This document shows, one piece after another, positions 1-8,635 of a DNA stretch of 64,000 nucleotides. The position numbers and the translations under genes are program-made. The notes beneath the pieces were generated by a model that saw nothing but the letters and a program-made list of their open reading frames with translations, did not search any database and was not told the DNA's origin. Numbering within the stretch: the stretch's first letter is position 1; every line of letters begins with the position of its first letter. Source of the DNA: Thalassobacillus devorans MSP14 (GTDB lineage Bacteria > Bacillota > Bacilli > Bacillales > Halobacillaceae); the NCBI RefSeq assembly GCF_000496835.1, contig NZ_KI543239.1, positions 1-64,000 of the forward strand. The letters are read 5' to 3'.

Positions 1-39
1 TTTTTCTTTATATCCACTAATAATTAAAGCTTATTGATT

Positions 40-220
40 TACATAATTACATTATTCCACCGTAGCGAAGCCAACCTCTTCGAATAACCATCGAAGCAAG
101 CTTTGCGAGGAATTCAGCAATACTTATTCAGCCAGTAAGATGAATAATAGAGTTGAACGACGAGCACCATACTTAGATTGAAGCTCCATGATATACATAA
201 TTACATTATTCCACCGTAGC
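40..220 (+). repeat. Insert element flanked by 27-bp direct repeat containing the tRNA-Asn 5' end (copy 1)
   Basis: The 27 bases at 40-66 recur exactly at 194-220. They hold the upstream flank plus the first 11 bases of tRNA-Asn. Between them, 67-193 carries a unit starting GAAGCC, with the shared core GCTTTGCGAGGA and the later box GACGAGCA. The same unit occurs at 1020-1127 and 1656-1773, again between duplicated tRNA 5' ends. The first tRNA start is an incomplete copy and the second leads into the intact gene. This copy is the most diverged of the three. Confidence 0.75.
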
Positions 221-284
221 TCAGTGGTAGAGCAATCGGCTGTTAACCGATTGGTCGTAGGTTCGAATCCTACCGGTGGAGCCA
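210..284 (+). tRNA. tRNA-Asn (GTT)
   Basis: Cloverleaf with acceptor stem TCCACCG/CGGTGGA, anticodon loop reading GTT, T-arm GGTTCGAATCC and an encoded CCA end. It lies four bases before tRNA-Thr, so the two are probably cotranscribed. Confidence 0.97.
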
Positions 285-287
285 TCT

Positions 288-359
<72 letters not shown>

Positions 360-368
360 CTTTATATG

Positions 369-402
369 AAAAGCGATTTCCTAACTGGGAGATCGCTTTT
401 TT
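369..402 (+). terminator. Terminator after tRNA-Asn/tRNA-Thr
   Basis: Inverted repeat AAAAGCGAT...ATCGCTTTT followed by T residues, directly downstream of tRNA-Thr. Confidence 0.85.
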
Positions 403-742
403 GTGTCTATCTACCTATTTATTATATGCGTTTTTTGTTTGTACCGGTTTGTTTTTACCTGTTCTTTATGAATAAGTGAGACAAACTTATCTTATATGAA
501 AAAAAGTTAAAAGAGAGCTGATTCTTAACTTTTGTGAGACAATATCAAAATTACGAAAGACAAATTTACAAATAAAAAGAGATGAAATCCATAGTAAGAA
601 AGAATCCAGAATCATATAAGAGACAATGCTAAAAAAGGAGATTTGGGGGCTGGTATCAAAGTGGATGTTTGGGGTTTAAAAGGTGATTTTCCTTGCCATA
701 GAGAGAAGTTATAAATTTATATGAAAAAAATAAAAAATTCTC
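403..742. other. AT-rich spacer without a convincing gene
   Basis: No tRNA and no ORF with coding character is visible. It contains a hairpin-forming AAAAGTTAA/TTAACTTTT pair near 505-535 without a T run. It ends in the promoter of the next tRNA group. Confidence 0.6.
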
Positions 743-772
743 TTTACAAAGTACTATCAGTCTGTATATAAT
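743..772 (+). promoter_or_regulatory. Sigma-A type promoter of tRNA-Glu/Val/Thr group
   Basis: TTTACA at 743-748 and TATAAT at 767-772, 18 bases apart, about 55 bases before tRNA-Glu. Confidence 0.6.
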
Positions 773-826
773 AATATTTGTCAGTTTGAGAGGACAACCT
801 TATATAAGACTGTCCATTGCTTAATT

Positions 827-901
827 GGCCCGTTGGTCAAGTGGTTAAGACACCGCCCTTTCACGGCGGTAACACGGGTTCGAATCCCGTACGGGTCACC
901 A
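827..901 (+). tRNA. tRNA-Glu (TTC)
   Basis: Acceptor GGCCCGT/ACGGGTC, anticodon TTC in CTTTCAC, T-arm GGTTCGAATCC, encoded CCA. Confidence 0.97.
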
Positions 902-909
902 CTTAATTC

Positions 910-983
910 GGAGGATTAGCTCAGCTGGGAGAGCACTTGCCTTACAAGCAAGGGGTCGCAGGTTCGAACCCTGCATCCTCCAC

Positions 984-985
<2 letters not shown>
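910..985 (+). tRNA. tRNA-Val (TAC)
   Basis: Acceptor GGAGGAT/ATCCTCC, anticodon TAC in CTTACAA, encoded CCA. It is eight bases downstream of tRNA-Glu. Confidence 0.97.
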
Positions 986-1212
<227 letters not shown>

Positions 1213-1220
1213 TCTTACTT

Positions 1221-1290
1221 TGTTTTCCTACAACGTCGAATAAGATCCCTGTTGGAAAACAATCGTGTGCTGTAAGTGCACCATGAAACA
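1221..1290 (+). ncRNA. Conserved hairpin element A after tRNA-Thr
   Basis: Seven-base stem 1222-1228/1254-1260 (GTTTTCC/GGAAAAC) encloses a 25-base loop beginning TACAACGTCGA. Next comes a conserved tail ATCGTGT.CTG..AGTGC.CCAT. A second copy at 1945-2012 keeps the loop and tail, while five of the seven stem pairs differ by compensatory changes. This suggests RNA structure is conserved. The function is unknown and the call as an RNA element is an inference. Confidence 0.5.
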
Positions 1291-1325
1291 TTTTGCAATT
1301 TCCAGTGATTTCTTGTAGAAAACTG

Positions 1326-1355
1326 TTGAAACTTTAAATGTGTTTCTGTTATAAT
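1326..1355 (+). promoter_or_regulatory. Sigma-A type promoter of tRNA-Tyr group
   Basis: TTGAAA at 1326-1331 and TATAAT at 1350-1355 with an 18-base spacer, 17 bases before tRNA-Tyr. Confidence 0.75.
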
Positions 1356-1372
1356 GTCTAAGTGACTTTACT

Positions 1373-1458
1373 GGAGGGATAGCGAAGTTGGCCAAACGCG
1401 GCGGACTGTAAATCCGCTCCCATCGGGTTCGTAGGTTCGAGTCCTACTCCCTCCACCA
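1373..1458 (+). tRNA. tRNA-Tyr (GTA)
   Basis: Acceptor GGAGGGA/TCCCTCC, long variable arm (86 bases in total, type II), anticodon GTA in ACTGTAAAT, encoded CCA. Confidence 0.97.
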
Positions 1459-1531
1459 TTTATTTCACTTAAGTATGAATTAACTTTATAAAAAAAGCAG
1501 ATAGTACTTATTAGTTGTACTATTTTTTTAA

Positions 1532-1606
1532 TGGCCCATAGCCAAGCGGTAAGGCAGCGGATTTTGATTCCGTCATGCGCTGGTTCGAATCCAGCTGGGC
1601 CAGCCA
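1532..1606 (+). tRNA. tRNA-Gln (TTG)
   Basis: Acceptor TGGCCCA/TGGGCCA, anticodon TTG in TTTTGAT, encoded CCA. Confidence 0.97.
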
Positions 1607-1627
1607 TTTCCATTAACAAATGAAAAA

Positions 1628-1801
1628 TAATGAGCCATTAGCTCAGTTGGTAGAGAAGCCGTAAACTTCCTTGAACCACATCAATGTAGGCTTTGCGAGG
1701 AGCGTTAGCTTCACCGAGTAAACTTGCAACGAGACGAGCATATCGCTCAACTGGATTGTAATACTTATTAAATTAATGAGCCATTAGCTCAGTTGGTAGA
1801 G
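1628..1801 (+). repeat. Insert element between duplicated 5' halves of tRNA-Lys (copy 3)
   Basis: A 28-bp direct repeat (1628-1655 and 1774-1801) contains the first 24 bases of tRNA-Lys. The 118-base insert 1656-1773 begins AAGCCGTAAA and shares ACATCAATGTAGGCTTTGCG, AGGAGCGT.AGCTTCACCGA and GCAACGAGACGAGCA with copy 2. The break in the tRNA (after GGTAGAG in the D arm) is the same as in copy 2. Confidence 0.85.
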
Positions 1802-1850
1802 CATCTGACTTTTAATCAGAGGGTCGAAGGTTCGAATCCTTCATGGCTCA
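1778..1850 (+). tRNA. tRNA-Lys (TTT)
   Basis: Acceptor GAGCCAT/ATGGCTC, anticodon TTT in CTTTTAA, no encoded CCA. Its 5' half is duplicated at 1632-1655. Confidence 0.96.
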
Positions 1851-1866
1851 CTTGTATCACTGTTAA

Positions 1867-1941
1867 GCGGGAGTAGTTCAGTGGTAGAACACCACCTTGC
1901 CAAGGTGGGGGTCGCGGGTTCGAATCCCGTCTCCCGCTCCA
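1867..1941 (+). tRNA. tRNA-Gly (GCC)
   Basis: Acceptor GCGGGAG/CTCCCGC, anticodon GCC in TTGCCAA, encoded CCA. Confidence 0.97.
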
Positions 1942-1944
1942 ATT

Positions 1945-2012
1945 TAATCTTTTACAACGTCGAGTAAACTTCCTGGCTAAAGATTGATCGTGTACTGAAA
2001 AGTGCTCCATTA
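1945..2012 (+). ncRNA. Conserved hairpin element B after tRNA-Gly
   Basis: Stem 1946-1952/1979-1985 (AATCTTT/AAAGATT) has a 26-base loop beginning TACAACGTCGA and the tail GATCGTGTACTG..AAGTGCTCCAT. It is homologous to element A at 1221-1290 with a covarying stem. A second small helix, GTACT-GAAA-AGTGC, with a GNRA-type loop can form in the tail. Confidence 0.5.
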
Positions 2013-2039
2013 TAAAGATTTTCGACAATAACTTATTTA

Positions 2040-2115
2040 GGGGCCTTAGCTCAGCTGGGAGAGCGCCTGCTTTGCACGCAGGAGGTCAGCGGTTCGATCC
2101 CGCTAGGCTCCACCA
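2040..2115 (+). tRNA. tRNA-Ala (TGC)
   Basis: Acceptor GGGGCCT/AGGCTCC (one G-U pair), anticodon TGC in TTTGCAC, encoded CCA. It is the last tRNA of the cluster. Confidence 0.97.
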
Positions 2116-2159
2116 TTTCTTGTACCATTACTAGCGACTTCATAAATTCAGACGAAATG

Positions 2160-2193
2160 AAAGCTGACATGCTACTACCATGTCAGCTTTTTT
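2160..2193 (+). terminator. Terminator of the tRNA cluster
   Basis: Perfect 12-bp stem AAAGCTGACATG/CATGTCAGCTTT with a 7-base loop and a T run. Confidence 0.92.
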
Positions 2194-2298
2194 CGTGTAT
2201 AGCGTTTTTTTCGTATATATATACAAAATCGTGTCCGGTTGAGTCATTTATCTGAAAGCGTCTACAATAATAAAGAGTAGAAAAAGGAGGATGACGTT

Positions 2299-3198
2299 AT
2301 GAAGAAGCTCTCAATTTTAGGAGTACCAATGGATCTTGGACAGAATAGACGTGGCGTTGATATGGGACCTAGTGCAATTCGTTATGCGGGTGTCCTGGAA
2401 CGTTTAGAAAAATTAGAACTTACCATAGAAGATCTCGGCAATATAGAGATTGCTCAGCAAAAGGGTGAGCAAAAAGAGCTTGTCGATAATTTACGTAATT
2501 TAAATGAAGTAATGGAAGGTAATGAAAAGCTTGCACAAAGTGTAGATGAAATTATCGAACAGGGAAGTTTTCCACTTGTGCTCGGCGGTGATCATAGTAT
2601 AGCTATCGGAACTCTTGCTGGAGTATCAAAGCACTATGAAAATTTAGGAGTCATATGGTATGATGCGCACGGTGACTTGAACAATAATGAAACCTCACCT
2701 TCGGGGAATATTCATGGCATGCCTCTCGCCGTAAGTCTTGGGATCGGTCATGAAAGGCTAGTCAACATTCATGGGTATCAGCCAAAGGTCAAACCAGAAA
2801 ACATTGTGATAATCGGAGCTCGTTCCTTAGATGCAGGAGAGCGAGAACTGATTAAAGAAAAAGGAATCAAAGTTTATACCATGCATGAAGTGGATCGCAT
2901 GGGGATGTCAGCAGTTATGCAGGAAACTATCGACTATTTGAAGGATCGTACAGATGGGCTGCATTTGAGTCTTGATCTGGATGGTTTGGATCCGGATACT
3001 GCTCCGGGCGTCGGGACACCGGTTATGGGTGGCTTAAGCTATCGGGAAAGTCATCTGGCAATGGAAATGCTGCATGAGTCTGGTTTGATCACATCAGCAG
3101 AGTTTGTGGAAGTTAACCCGATTCTTGATGAGAAAAATCGTACCGCAAGTGTGGCGGTAGGTTTGATGGGTTCTTTATTTGGTGAAAAACTGAAATAA
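2299..3198 (+). CDS. rocF: Arginase
   Basis: A 299-aa arginase of the ureohydrolase fold. It hydrolyses arginine to ornithine and urea in the cytoplasm, using a binuclear manganese centre. The metal-binding signatures are visible: GGDHS at 96-100, DAHGD at 122-126 and [10 protein letters not shown] near residue 226. Length matches Bacillus RocF. The start has a strong AAAAAGGAGG site. It lies between the tRNA cluster and sigW, the usual neighbourhood in Bacillus relatives. No RocR/AhrC operator was identified by eye. A shared terminator separates it from the opposing Spo0E-like gene. Confidence 0.96.
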   Translation: MKKLSILGVPMDLGQNRRGVDMGPSAIRYAGVLERLEKLELTIEDLGNIEIAQQKGEQKELVDNLRNLNEVMEGNEKLAQSVDEIIEQGSFPLVLGGDHSIAIGTLAGVSKHYENLGVIWYDAHGDLNNNETSPSGNIHGMPLAVSLGIGHERLVNIHGYQPKVKPENIVIIGARSLDAGERELIKEKGIKVYTMHEVDRMGMSAVMQETIDYLKDRTDGLHLSLDLDGLDPDTAPGVGTPVMGGLSYRESHLAMEMLHESGLITSAEFVEVNPILDEKNRTASVAVGLMGSLFGEKLK

Positions 3199-3210
3199 GA
3201 CGAAAAAAAT

Positions 3211-3246
3211 AACAGCAGCTTATCTATTGAGATAGGTTGCTGTTTT
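3211..3246. terminator. Terminator between rocF and the spo0E-like gene
   Basis: 15-bp stem AACAGCAGCTTATCT/AGATAGGTTGCTGTT (two G-U pairs) followed by TTTT. A-richness on the other side suggests it can serve both converging genes. Confidence 0.85.
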
Positions 3247-3249
3247 ATC

Positions 3250-3402
3250 TTACCTGGCCTTTTCAAATTGATTAAGTAATTGATCTAATTGTCTACTGAT
3301 ATTAACTACCTCTTCTGACGAAAGATCCAGGTGTTTGGATAAATCGTTCATTTCTTTTCTGCACTTTTCAATCTCCAACAAAATAAGATTTTTTTGTTCC
3401 AT
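3250..3402 (-). CDS. Spo0E-family aspartyl-phosphate phosphatase (50 aa)
   Basis: A very short gene encoding 50 residues. Residues 36-46 (SRQLDQLLNQF) match the Spo0E/YisI/YnzD signature SxxLDxLLxxY, with Phe in place of Tyr. An N-terminal helix (LLEIEKCRKEM) completes the expected two-helix hairpin. Known members dephosphorylate Spo0A~P and so restrain sporulation; that role here is inferred from the family. The ATG at 3402 follows GGAGGA at proper spacing; an in-frame ATG at 3414 lacks a site. Converges on rocF. Confidence 0.85.
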   Translation of the reverse strand: MEQKNLILLEIEKCRKEMNDLSKHLDLSSEEVVNISRQLDQLLNQFEKAR

Positions 3403-3526
3403 TCTGTCCTCCATCACAAAAATATTAAGGTGTTGTTTTATTTATTTTATATTGAACCCCATACCCTCGCTGAAAAGATGTTAAACTTTAATTGGGATTT
3501 TTTTCTTGATATTTTATATATTTTTT

Positions 3527-3553
3527 TGAAACCTTTCGATGTATCGAATCGTA
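3527..3553 (+). promoter_or_regulatory. Autoregulatory sigma-W promoter of sigW
   Basis: TGAAAC at 3527-3532 and CGTA at 3550-3553 with a 17-base spacer match the ECF sigma-W consensus, 36 bases before the sigW start. Sigma-W transcribes its own operon in Bacillus. Confidence 0.85.
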
Positions 3554-3588
3554 GAGGTAATACCGCAAGTATAGCGGAGGTATAAAGA

Positions 3589-4152
3589 ATGGAAACCTTG
3601 ATAAAACAGAAAATTAAAGAGATAAAAAAAGGGGATCAAGCTGCATTTGAAGATGTGGTATCTTTTTATCAGCATAAAGTATATCAAATTTGCTTCCGCA
3701 TGATAGGGAACGCACATGAAGCGGAAGACCTTGCACAGGAAGCTTTTATTCGGGCTTATACGAACATTGACCGGTTTGATGAACGGAGGAAGTTTTCAAC
3801 CTGGCTATACAGGATTGCTACGAATCTCACTATTGACCGCATTCGTAAGAAGAAACCGGATTATTTTCTCGATGCGGAAGTTAAGGGCACGGAAGGGTTG
3901 AATATGTATTCTCAATTAGCAGCAGATCAAGCGTTGCCCGAGGAAGAAGTGGAGAGTCTGGAATTACAGACATATATCCATAAAGAAATATTGGCCTTGC
4001 CTCCTAAATACCGCAGTGTGATTGTACTGAGGTTTTTAGATGAACTGTCCTTACAGGAAATAGCGGAGGTATTGGAGATTCCTGTTGGTACTGTGAAAAC
4101 CCGGATTCACCGGGGGAGGGAAACGTTGCGAAAAAGACTTCGCCACGTGTAA
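3589..4152 (+). CDS. sigW: RNA polymerase ECF sigma factor SigW
   Basis: A 187-aa ECF sigma factor, identical in length to Bacillus subtilis SigW. Region 2 spans about 25-92 (AEDLAQEAFIRAY, FSTWLYRIATN) and region 4 about 134-183 (LSLQEIAEVLEIPVGTVKTR helix-turn-helix). It directs the cell-envelope stress regulon and is held inactive by RsiW. RBS GCGGAGG precedes the ATG. It sits immediately upstream of rsiW and downstream of a sigma-W type promoter, so autoregulation is expected. Confidence 0.97.
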   Translation: METLIKQKIKEIKKGDQAAFEDVVSFYQHKVYQICFRMIGNAHEAEDLAQEAFIRAYTNIDRFDERRKFSTWLYRIATNLTIDRIRKKKPDYFLDAEVKGTEGLNMYSQLAADQALPEEEVESLELQTYIHKEILALPPKYRSVIVLRFLDELSLQEIAEVLEIPVGTVKTRIHRGRETLRKRLRHV

Positions 4153-4166
4153 AGGAGTGAAAGGGA

Positions 4167-4817
4167 TTGAATTGTAAAGAAGAAGCTATCGCTTTGATGC
4201 ATAAATATCTAGACGACGATTTGACACAACCGGAAGAAAAGAAATTACGCTTGCATTTGCAATCGTGCAGTGAATGCCAGGCTCATTTTCATGAATTGAA
4301 GCGGACCATAAGCCTCGTAAAGAGTTCGAGCGCTGTATCTGCCCCTGAAAACTTTATTGCTGATGTAATGTCTAATTTACCACAACAGAAAAAACGCAAT
4401 CATTATATACGTTGGTTCAGGAATCATCCTTTCTCCACAGCAGCGGCGGTGTTTTTTCTCATGATGTTCGGTGGTGTATTCTCTGCCTGGACAGAGGACC
4501 AGCAAGTAACTGTTTCTAAGCAGGAGAACCTTGTAATTCAGAATCAAGTGGTTATCGTACCGGAGGATGTTACGGTCGATGGTGATCTTGTCGTCCGAAA
4601 TGGTGATTTGCGGATAGATGGAGCCGTCAATGGAGATGTTACGATAATCAACGGTGACATCCTTGAAAAGAAGCGTGTGCAGGACTCTCCGTTAGATGGG
4701 GAAAAATATATGGCCTACGTCAGTGGCGAGGTAAATGAAGTGAATCAAGTATTCGAGTGGATGTGGTATCATGTCAAAGAAACATTAGAAGGTGTATTTG
4801 CTTTAGGAAACAGGTAA
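4167..4817 (+). CDS. rsiW: Anti-sigma-W factor RsiW
   Basis: A 216-aa membrane anti-sigma factor. The N-terminal zinc-binding anti-sigma domain has C3, H30, C34 and C37 (HLQSCSECQ). A single membrane segment lies near 86-108, followed by an extracytoplasmic part with repeated V-x-GD units. In Bacillus it is cut by PrsW and RasP under envelope stress to release SigW. Starts at TTG 4167 behind AAAGGAG, 14 bases after sigW. A terminator follows, so sigW-rsiW forms a two-gene unit. Confidence 0.94.
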   Translation: MNCKEEAIALMHKYLDDDLTQPEEKKLRLHLQSCSECQAHFHELKRTISLVKSSSAVSAPENFIADVMSNLPQQKKRNHYIRWFRNHPFSTAAAVFFLMMFGGVFSAWTEDQQVTVSKQENLVIQNQVVIVPEDVTVDGDLVVRNGDLRIDGAVNGDVTIINGDILEKKRVQDSPLDGEKYMAYVSGEVNEVNQVFEWMWYHVKETLEGVFALGNR

Positions 4818-4819
4818 AA

Positions 4820-4846
4820 GGCTGTCAGGACAGACAGTCTTTTTTT
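4820..4846 (+). terminator. Terminator after rsiW
   Basis: Stem GGCTGTC/GACAGTC followed by seven T residues. Confidence 0.85.
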
Positions 4847-4867
4847 ATTAGGAACATGGGGAGGGCA

Positions 4868-4898
4868 TTATCAATGTACATATTAAGTATGATATAAT
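4868..4898 (+). promoter_or_regulatory. Possible promoter of cdaA
   Basis: TATAAT at 4893-4898 with a weak TTATCA 19 bases upstream. The -10 is good and the -35 poor. Confidence 0.35.
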
Positions 4899-4950
4899 TA
4901 TATGTACTTTGTTTTTATAAATGTAATTACTGCTAAAAGGAAGTGTAGAC

Positions 4951-5769
4951 ATGCTTGGTGGGGGACTTGATGTATTAGATTATTTACTTATAGCAATTGA
5001 TATCGCCCTCGTCTGGTTTGTTGTATATAAATTGATCATGTTGATCCGGGGAACGAAAGCTGTCCAGTTGTTAAAAGGGATTTTCGTTGTCCTGGCAATA
5101 TGGCTGTTTAGCAACTTATTCGGGCTTTCTACGTTAAGATGGCTGACCTCGCAAGCGATCACTTGGGGTTTTCTTGCAATTATCATCTTATTCCAGCCTG
5201 AGTTCAGACGTGCATTAGAGCAGTTAGGGCGGGGGAGCTTTTTCAGCAGATCGACTTCAGAAGAGCAGGGAGTAGAAAAATCTATTCAGGCAATTATCAA
5301 ATCCTGTAATTATATGGCTAAGCGTCGGATTGGAGCTTTAATCACTATTGAAAGAGAAACGGGAATGGGAGATTATGTTGAAACCGGCATTAATATTGAG
5401 GGCCGGCTGACCAGCGAGTTGTTGACAAACATATTCATACCAAACACCCCATTACATGATGGAGCTGTCATTATCCGTGGTGATGAAATTGTTGCCGCTG
5501 CTTGTTATTTACCTTTATCAGAAAGTCCTTTTATCTCAAAGGAATTAGGAACTCGCCACCGGGCAGCAATGGGTATCAGTGAAGTTACAGATGCTTTGAC
5601 GATTATCGTATCGGAAGAAACCGGCAATATTTCCTGTACCAAGAATGGCGAACTGCACCGTGAGCTGGATCAGGAAAAACTGGATGAGATACTTCATAAA
5701 GAATTGAATGCGCCTGTTAAAGCTCCTGCTGCAAAGACATGGAACTGGAGGGGGAAGAAAAATGGATAA
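4951..5769 (+). CDS. cdaA: Diadenylate cyclase CdaA
   Basis: A 272-aa membrane diadenylate cyclase that makes c-di-AMP from two ATP. Three membrane segments occupy about 10-80. The DAC domain follows, with the catalytic motifs DGA at 170-172 and RHR at 202-204. c-di-AMP controls potassium and osmolyte transport and cell-wall homeostasis. The gene overlaps cdaR by eight bases and is followed by glmM, the conserved Firmicutes order in which GlmM and CdaR bind and modulate CdaA. Confidence 0.97.
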   Translation: MLGGGLDVLDYLLIAIDIALVWFVVYKLIMLIRGTKAVQLLKGIFVVLAIWLFSNLFGLSTLRWLTSQAITWGFLAIIILFQPEFRRALEQLGRGSFFSRSTSEEQGVEKSIQAIIKSCNYMAKRRIGALITIERETGMGDYVETGINIEGRLTSELLTNIFIPNTPLHDGAVIIRGDEIVAAACYLPLSESPFISKELGTRHRAAMGISEVTDALTIIVSEETGNISCTKNGELHRELDQEKLDEILHKELNAPVKAPAAKTWNWRGKKNG

Positions 5770-7000
5770 ATGGTTTAACAGCCCCTGGTTTATTCGTGTC
5801 ATTTCTTTATTGCTTGCTATATTGTTATGGACTACGGTGAATTTAGATGACAATTCGCAAAGTGATGCTTTGCTGATCAACGATGGTTCCAAGGAGTTTG
5901 AAGTGCTGAGCAATATTCCATTGGACGTGAAATATGACGATGAAAAGTATACCATAAGCGGTGTGCCTCAAAGTGTAGCCGTAACCTTAGAAGGTCCAAA
6001 TAGTGTGATGACCCCGGTGGTCCGTCAGAAAAACTTCGAAGTATACTTAGACCTGCGGGATTATGGGCCAGGGACCCATACGGTGGATGTCCTGCATAGT
6101 GGTATATCCAATCGCCTTAACGTCAATATTGAACCTAAAACAGTACAAGTGACTATTGAAGAAAAGGTAGAAAAGGACTTTGAGGTCGGTGTCGATCTGA
6201 TTAATGATCAGGACCTGATAGAGAATTATGAAATAGGCGACGCAACCATCAAACCATCTGAAGTGACGGTTACCGGCGGGAAGGATTTGGTGAATAGCGT
6301 CGCCCTCGTCAAGGCAATTGTAGACGTCAGAGATACTAAGGAAACCATTGAAAATGTCCAGGCACCTGTCAAAGTATATGATACCCAGGGAAATGAATTG
6401 GACGTGCTGGTGGAACCTAATATAGTTGATGTTACGGTACCTATTAACCTCCCAAGTAAGCAAATTCCAATAGAGGTACAAACGAAAGGGGAAGTTCCGG
6501 AAGGCTATGCAATTCGATCGGTGACACCGGAAGTGGAAGAAGTTACAATTTATGGTCCATTGGATGCCATCAGTCAAATCGGAAGGATTGCAAATATTGA
6601 AGTGGATGTAAGTGATTTAACGGAATCGGCAACATTGGAAGCACAAGTCCCTATACCTAAAGGCATTGAGGAAGTCAAACCTGAAACGATTGATGTAGAA
6701 GTGGAAGTCGTAAAGGCAGAAGATCAGGCAGAACAGGTGATTGAAGATGTAGAAGTAGGGGTGACGAACCCACCGGAAGAAGGTACTGTTAATTTTATAA
6801 ATCCTGATAATCAACAAATAGCAGTTACAGTTTACGGAAGTGAAGCGGATATCACCAATCTTGAAGCAAAAGATATTCAGGCAGTCATTGACGTCGAAGG
6901 ATTAGATGCTGGTGAACATGAAGTGCCGATTGAAATCACCGGACCGGAAAATACATCATTTGAACTCGCAAATCCAAATGCAAAGATACGTATTGGTTAA
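5762..7000 (+). CDS. cdaR: CdaA regulatory protein CdaR (YbbR domains)
   Basis: About 412 aa with one N-terminal membrane segment (WFIRVISLLLAILLW) and a large extracellular part built of YbbR repeats rich in V-x-V and IPI strands. CdaR binds CdaA and modulates cyclase activity. I chose ATG 5762, behind GGAGGGGGAAG and overlapping the cdaA stop by eight bases; a longer reading frame to 5708 lies inside cdaA and has no site. Confidence 0.93.
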   Translation: MDKWFNSPWFIRVISLLLAILLWTTVNLDDNSQSDALLINDGSKEFEVLSNIPLDVKYDDEKYTISGVPQSVAVTLEGPNSVMTPVVRQKNFEVYLDLRDYGPGTHTVDVLHSGISNRLNVNIEPKTVQVTIEEKVEKDFEVGVDLINDQDLIENYEIGDATIKPSEVTVTGGKDLVNSVALVKAIVDVRDTKETIENVQAPVKVYDTQGNELDVLVEPNIVDVTVPINLPSKQIPIEVQTKGEVPEGYAIRSVTPEVEEVTIYGPLDAISQIGRIANIEVDVSDLTESATLEAQVPIPKGIEEVKPETIDVEVEVVKAEDQAEQVIEDVEVGVTNPPEEGTVNFINPDNQQIAVTVYGSEADITNLEAKDIQAVIDVEGLDAGEHEVPIEITGPENTSFELANPNAKIRIG

Positions 7001-7041
7001 TAATCGAATGTTTGTAATGAACGAAGGAGAGAGAAAACATC

Positions 7042-8391
7042 ATGGGTAAATATTTTGGTACAGATGGAGTACGAGGAGTCGCGAATAAGGATCTGACCCC
7101 GGAACTAGCTTTTAAATTAGGGCGCTTCGGTGGATATACAGTGACTAAAGGTGTACAGAAGCCTAAAGTGCTGATAGGACGTGACACAAGAATTTCCTGT
7201 CATATGCTTGAAGGTGCTTTGACTGCAGGGCTCCTATCAATTGGAGCGGAGGTAATGCGAGTCGGAGTTATTTCTACTCCAGGGGTCGCTTACCTGACTA
7301 AAGCGTTAGGGGCAGAAGCAGGAGTGATGATTTCCGCTTCCCATAACCCTGTAGAGGATAACGGAATCAAGTTCTTTGGTCCGGATGGTTTTAAACTTTC
7401 TGATGACCAGGAGAATGAAATTGAAGCTTTACTTGAAAAAGAAGCAGATGATCTTCCGCGGCCTACTGGCGGGGACCTTGGTCAAGTAAACGACTATTTT
7501 GAAGGTGCTCAGCGGTATATGCAATATTTGAAGCAGACAGTCGATCACGATTTCGATGGTCTTCATATTGCTTTGGATTGTGCTCACGGAGCCACTTCCG
7601 CACTTGCTTCTCATATGTTTGCTGATTTAGAAGCAGATATTTCTTCGATCGGTTCATCACCGGATGGTTTGAACATCAACGATGGCGTAGGTTCCACTCA
7701 CCCGGAGGCAGTCAGGAAACTCGTATTGGAAAAAGGTGCCGATATTGGACTGGCGTTTGATGGCGATGGAGATCGTCTGATTGCTGTAGACGAAAAGGGT
7801 AATATTGTCGATGGGGACCATATCATGTATATCTGCGGGAAGCATATGAATCAATCAGGCAGGTTGAAAAATTCCACTATTGTATCTACGGTTATGAGTA
7901 ATCTTGGCTTCTACAAAGCAGTCGAAGCCCATGGGATGAAAAGTGATAAAACCGCGGTAGGCGATAGATATGTAATGGAAGAAATGAGACAAGGCGGCTA
8001 TAACCTTGGTGGTGAGCAGTCAGGTCATATCATCTTCCTGGATTACAATACAACCGGTGATGGCATGTTGAGTGCGTTGCAATTGATCAACGTCATGAAA
8101 GATACAGGCAAACCTCTATCGGAGCTTGCTGCCGAGATGGAGAAATTCCCACAAGTCCTGAAAAATGTCAAAGTAACCGATAAAGCCGCGGTTCAGACTC
8201 ATCCACGTATCCAGGAAGCAATCAAAGCGGTAGAAGAAGAGATGGGAACACAGGGCCGTGTCCTTGTACGTCCTTCCGGTACAGAGCCGTTAGTGCGTAT
8301 CATGGTTGAAGCACCCACCGAAGAGGAATGCGAAAAGTATGTTGATAAAGTAGTACAAGTAGTACAGGAAGAACTGGGTTTTAGTGAATAA
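7042..8391 (+). CDS. glmM: Phosphoglucosamine mutase
   Basis: 449 aa. Converts glucosamine-6-phosphate to glucosamine-1-phosphate for UDP-GlcNAc and peptidoglycan. The phosphoserine loop SASHNP places the active serine at residue 100; the metal loop DGDGDR lies near 240. Length and N terminus ([11 protein letters not shown]) are standard. In Bacillus, GlmM also binds CdaA and lowers c-di-AMP synthesis. RBS GAAGGAGAG. Third gene of the cdaA operon. Confidence 0.97.
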   Translation: MGKYFGTDGVRGVANKDLTPELAFKLGRFGGYTVTKGVQKPKVLIGRDTRISCHMLEGALTAGLLSIGAEVMRVGVISTPGVAYLTKALGAEAGVMISASHNPVEDNGIKFFGPDGFKLSDDQENEIEALLEKEADDLPRPTGGDLGQVNDYFEGAQRYMQYLKQTVDHDFDGLHIALDCAHGATSALASHMFADLEADISSIGSSPDGLNINDGVGSTHPEAVRKLVLEKGADIGLAFDGDGDRLIAVDEKGNIVDGDHIMYICGKHMNQSGRLKNSTIVSTVMSNLGFYKAVEAHGMKSDKTAVGDRYVMEEMRQGGYNLGGEQSGHIIFLDYNTTGDGMLSALQLINVMKDTGKPLSELAAEMEKFPQVLKNVKVTDKAAVQTHPRIQEAIKAVEEEMGTQGRVLVRPSGTEPLVRIMVEAPTEEECEKYVDKVVQVVQEELGFSE

Positions 8392-8398
8392 TATTTTC

Positions 8399-8442
8399 AA
8401 ATATGCGCAGCCAGCACATAAGAGCGGGTTGCGCATATTTTG
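8399..8442 (+). terminator. Terminator after glmM
   Basis: 11-bp stem AAATATGCGCA/TGCGCATATTT, ending in a short T run. Confidence 0.85.
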
Positions 8443-8497
8443 TTATAGGCCAGTTTGCGAGGAGGTTATACATGAGGGACAGGATAAAAAATAATGA

Positions 8498-8527
8498 TTG
8501 ACCTTTAAAAACATTCTCGAGTAAAAT
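8498..8527 (+). promoter_or_regulatory. Promoter of glmS
   Basis: TTGACC at 8498-8503 and TAAAAT at 8522-8527, 18-base spacer. This gives a leader of roughly 360 bases that contains the glmS ribozyme. Confidence 0.7.
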
Positions 8528-8635
8528 GATTAGTAGCCTTGCTTTTTGCCCGGCAGGTTTAAGTATTGCCTGTTCAGGTTAATGAAGTAAGGGTGCATTT
8601 AAGAAGGAGAAGGAGGTAAGATGACAGTTAATTGA

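Noticed and set aside
643-714. 23-codon frame with TTG start after AAAAAAGGAG
   Set aside because: A possible SD exists but the peptide has no distinctive composition and no conservation or terminator support.
1368-1619. Minus-strand open frames through tRNA genes (also 1816-2028)
   Set aside because: They are antisense to tRNA-Tyr, tRNA-Gln, tRNA-Lys and tRNA-Gly; no site or codon character.
8472-8501. Nine-codon frame after GAGGAGG before the glmS promoter
   Set aside because: It overlaps the predicted -35 of glmS and lies outside the leader; likely chance.
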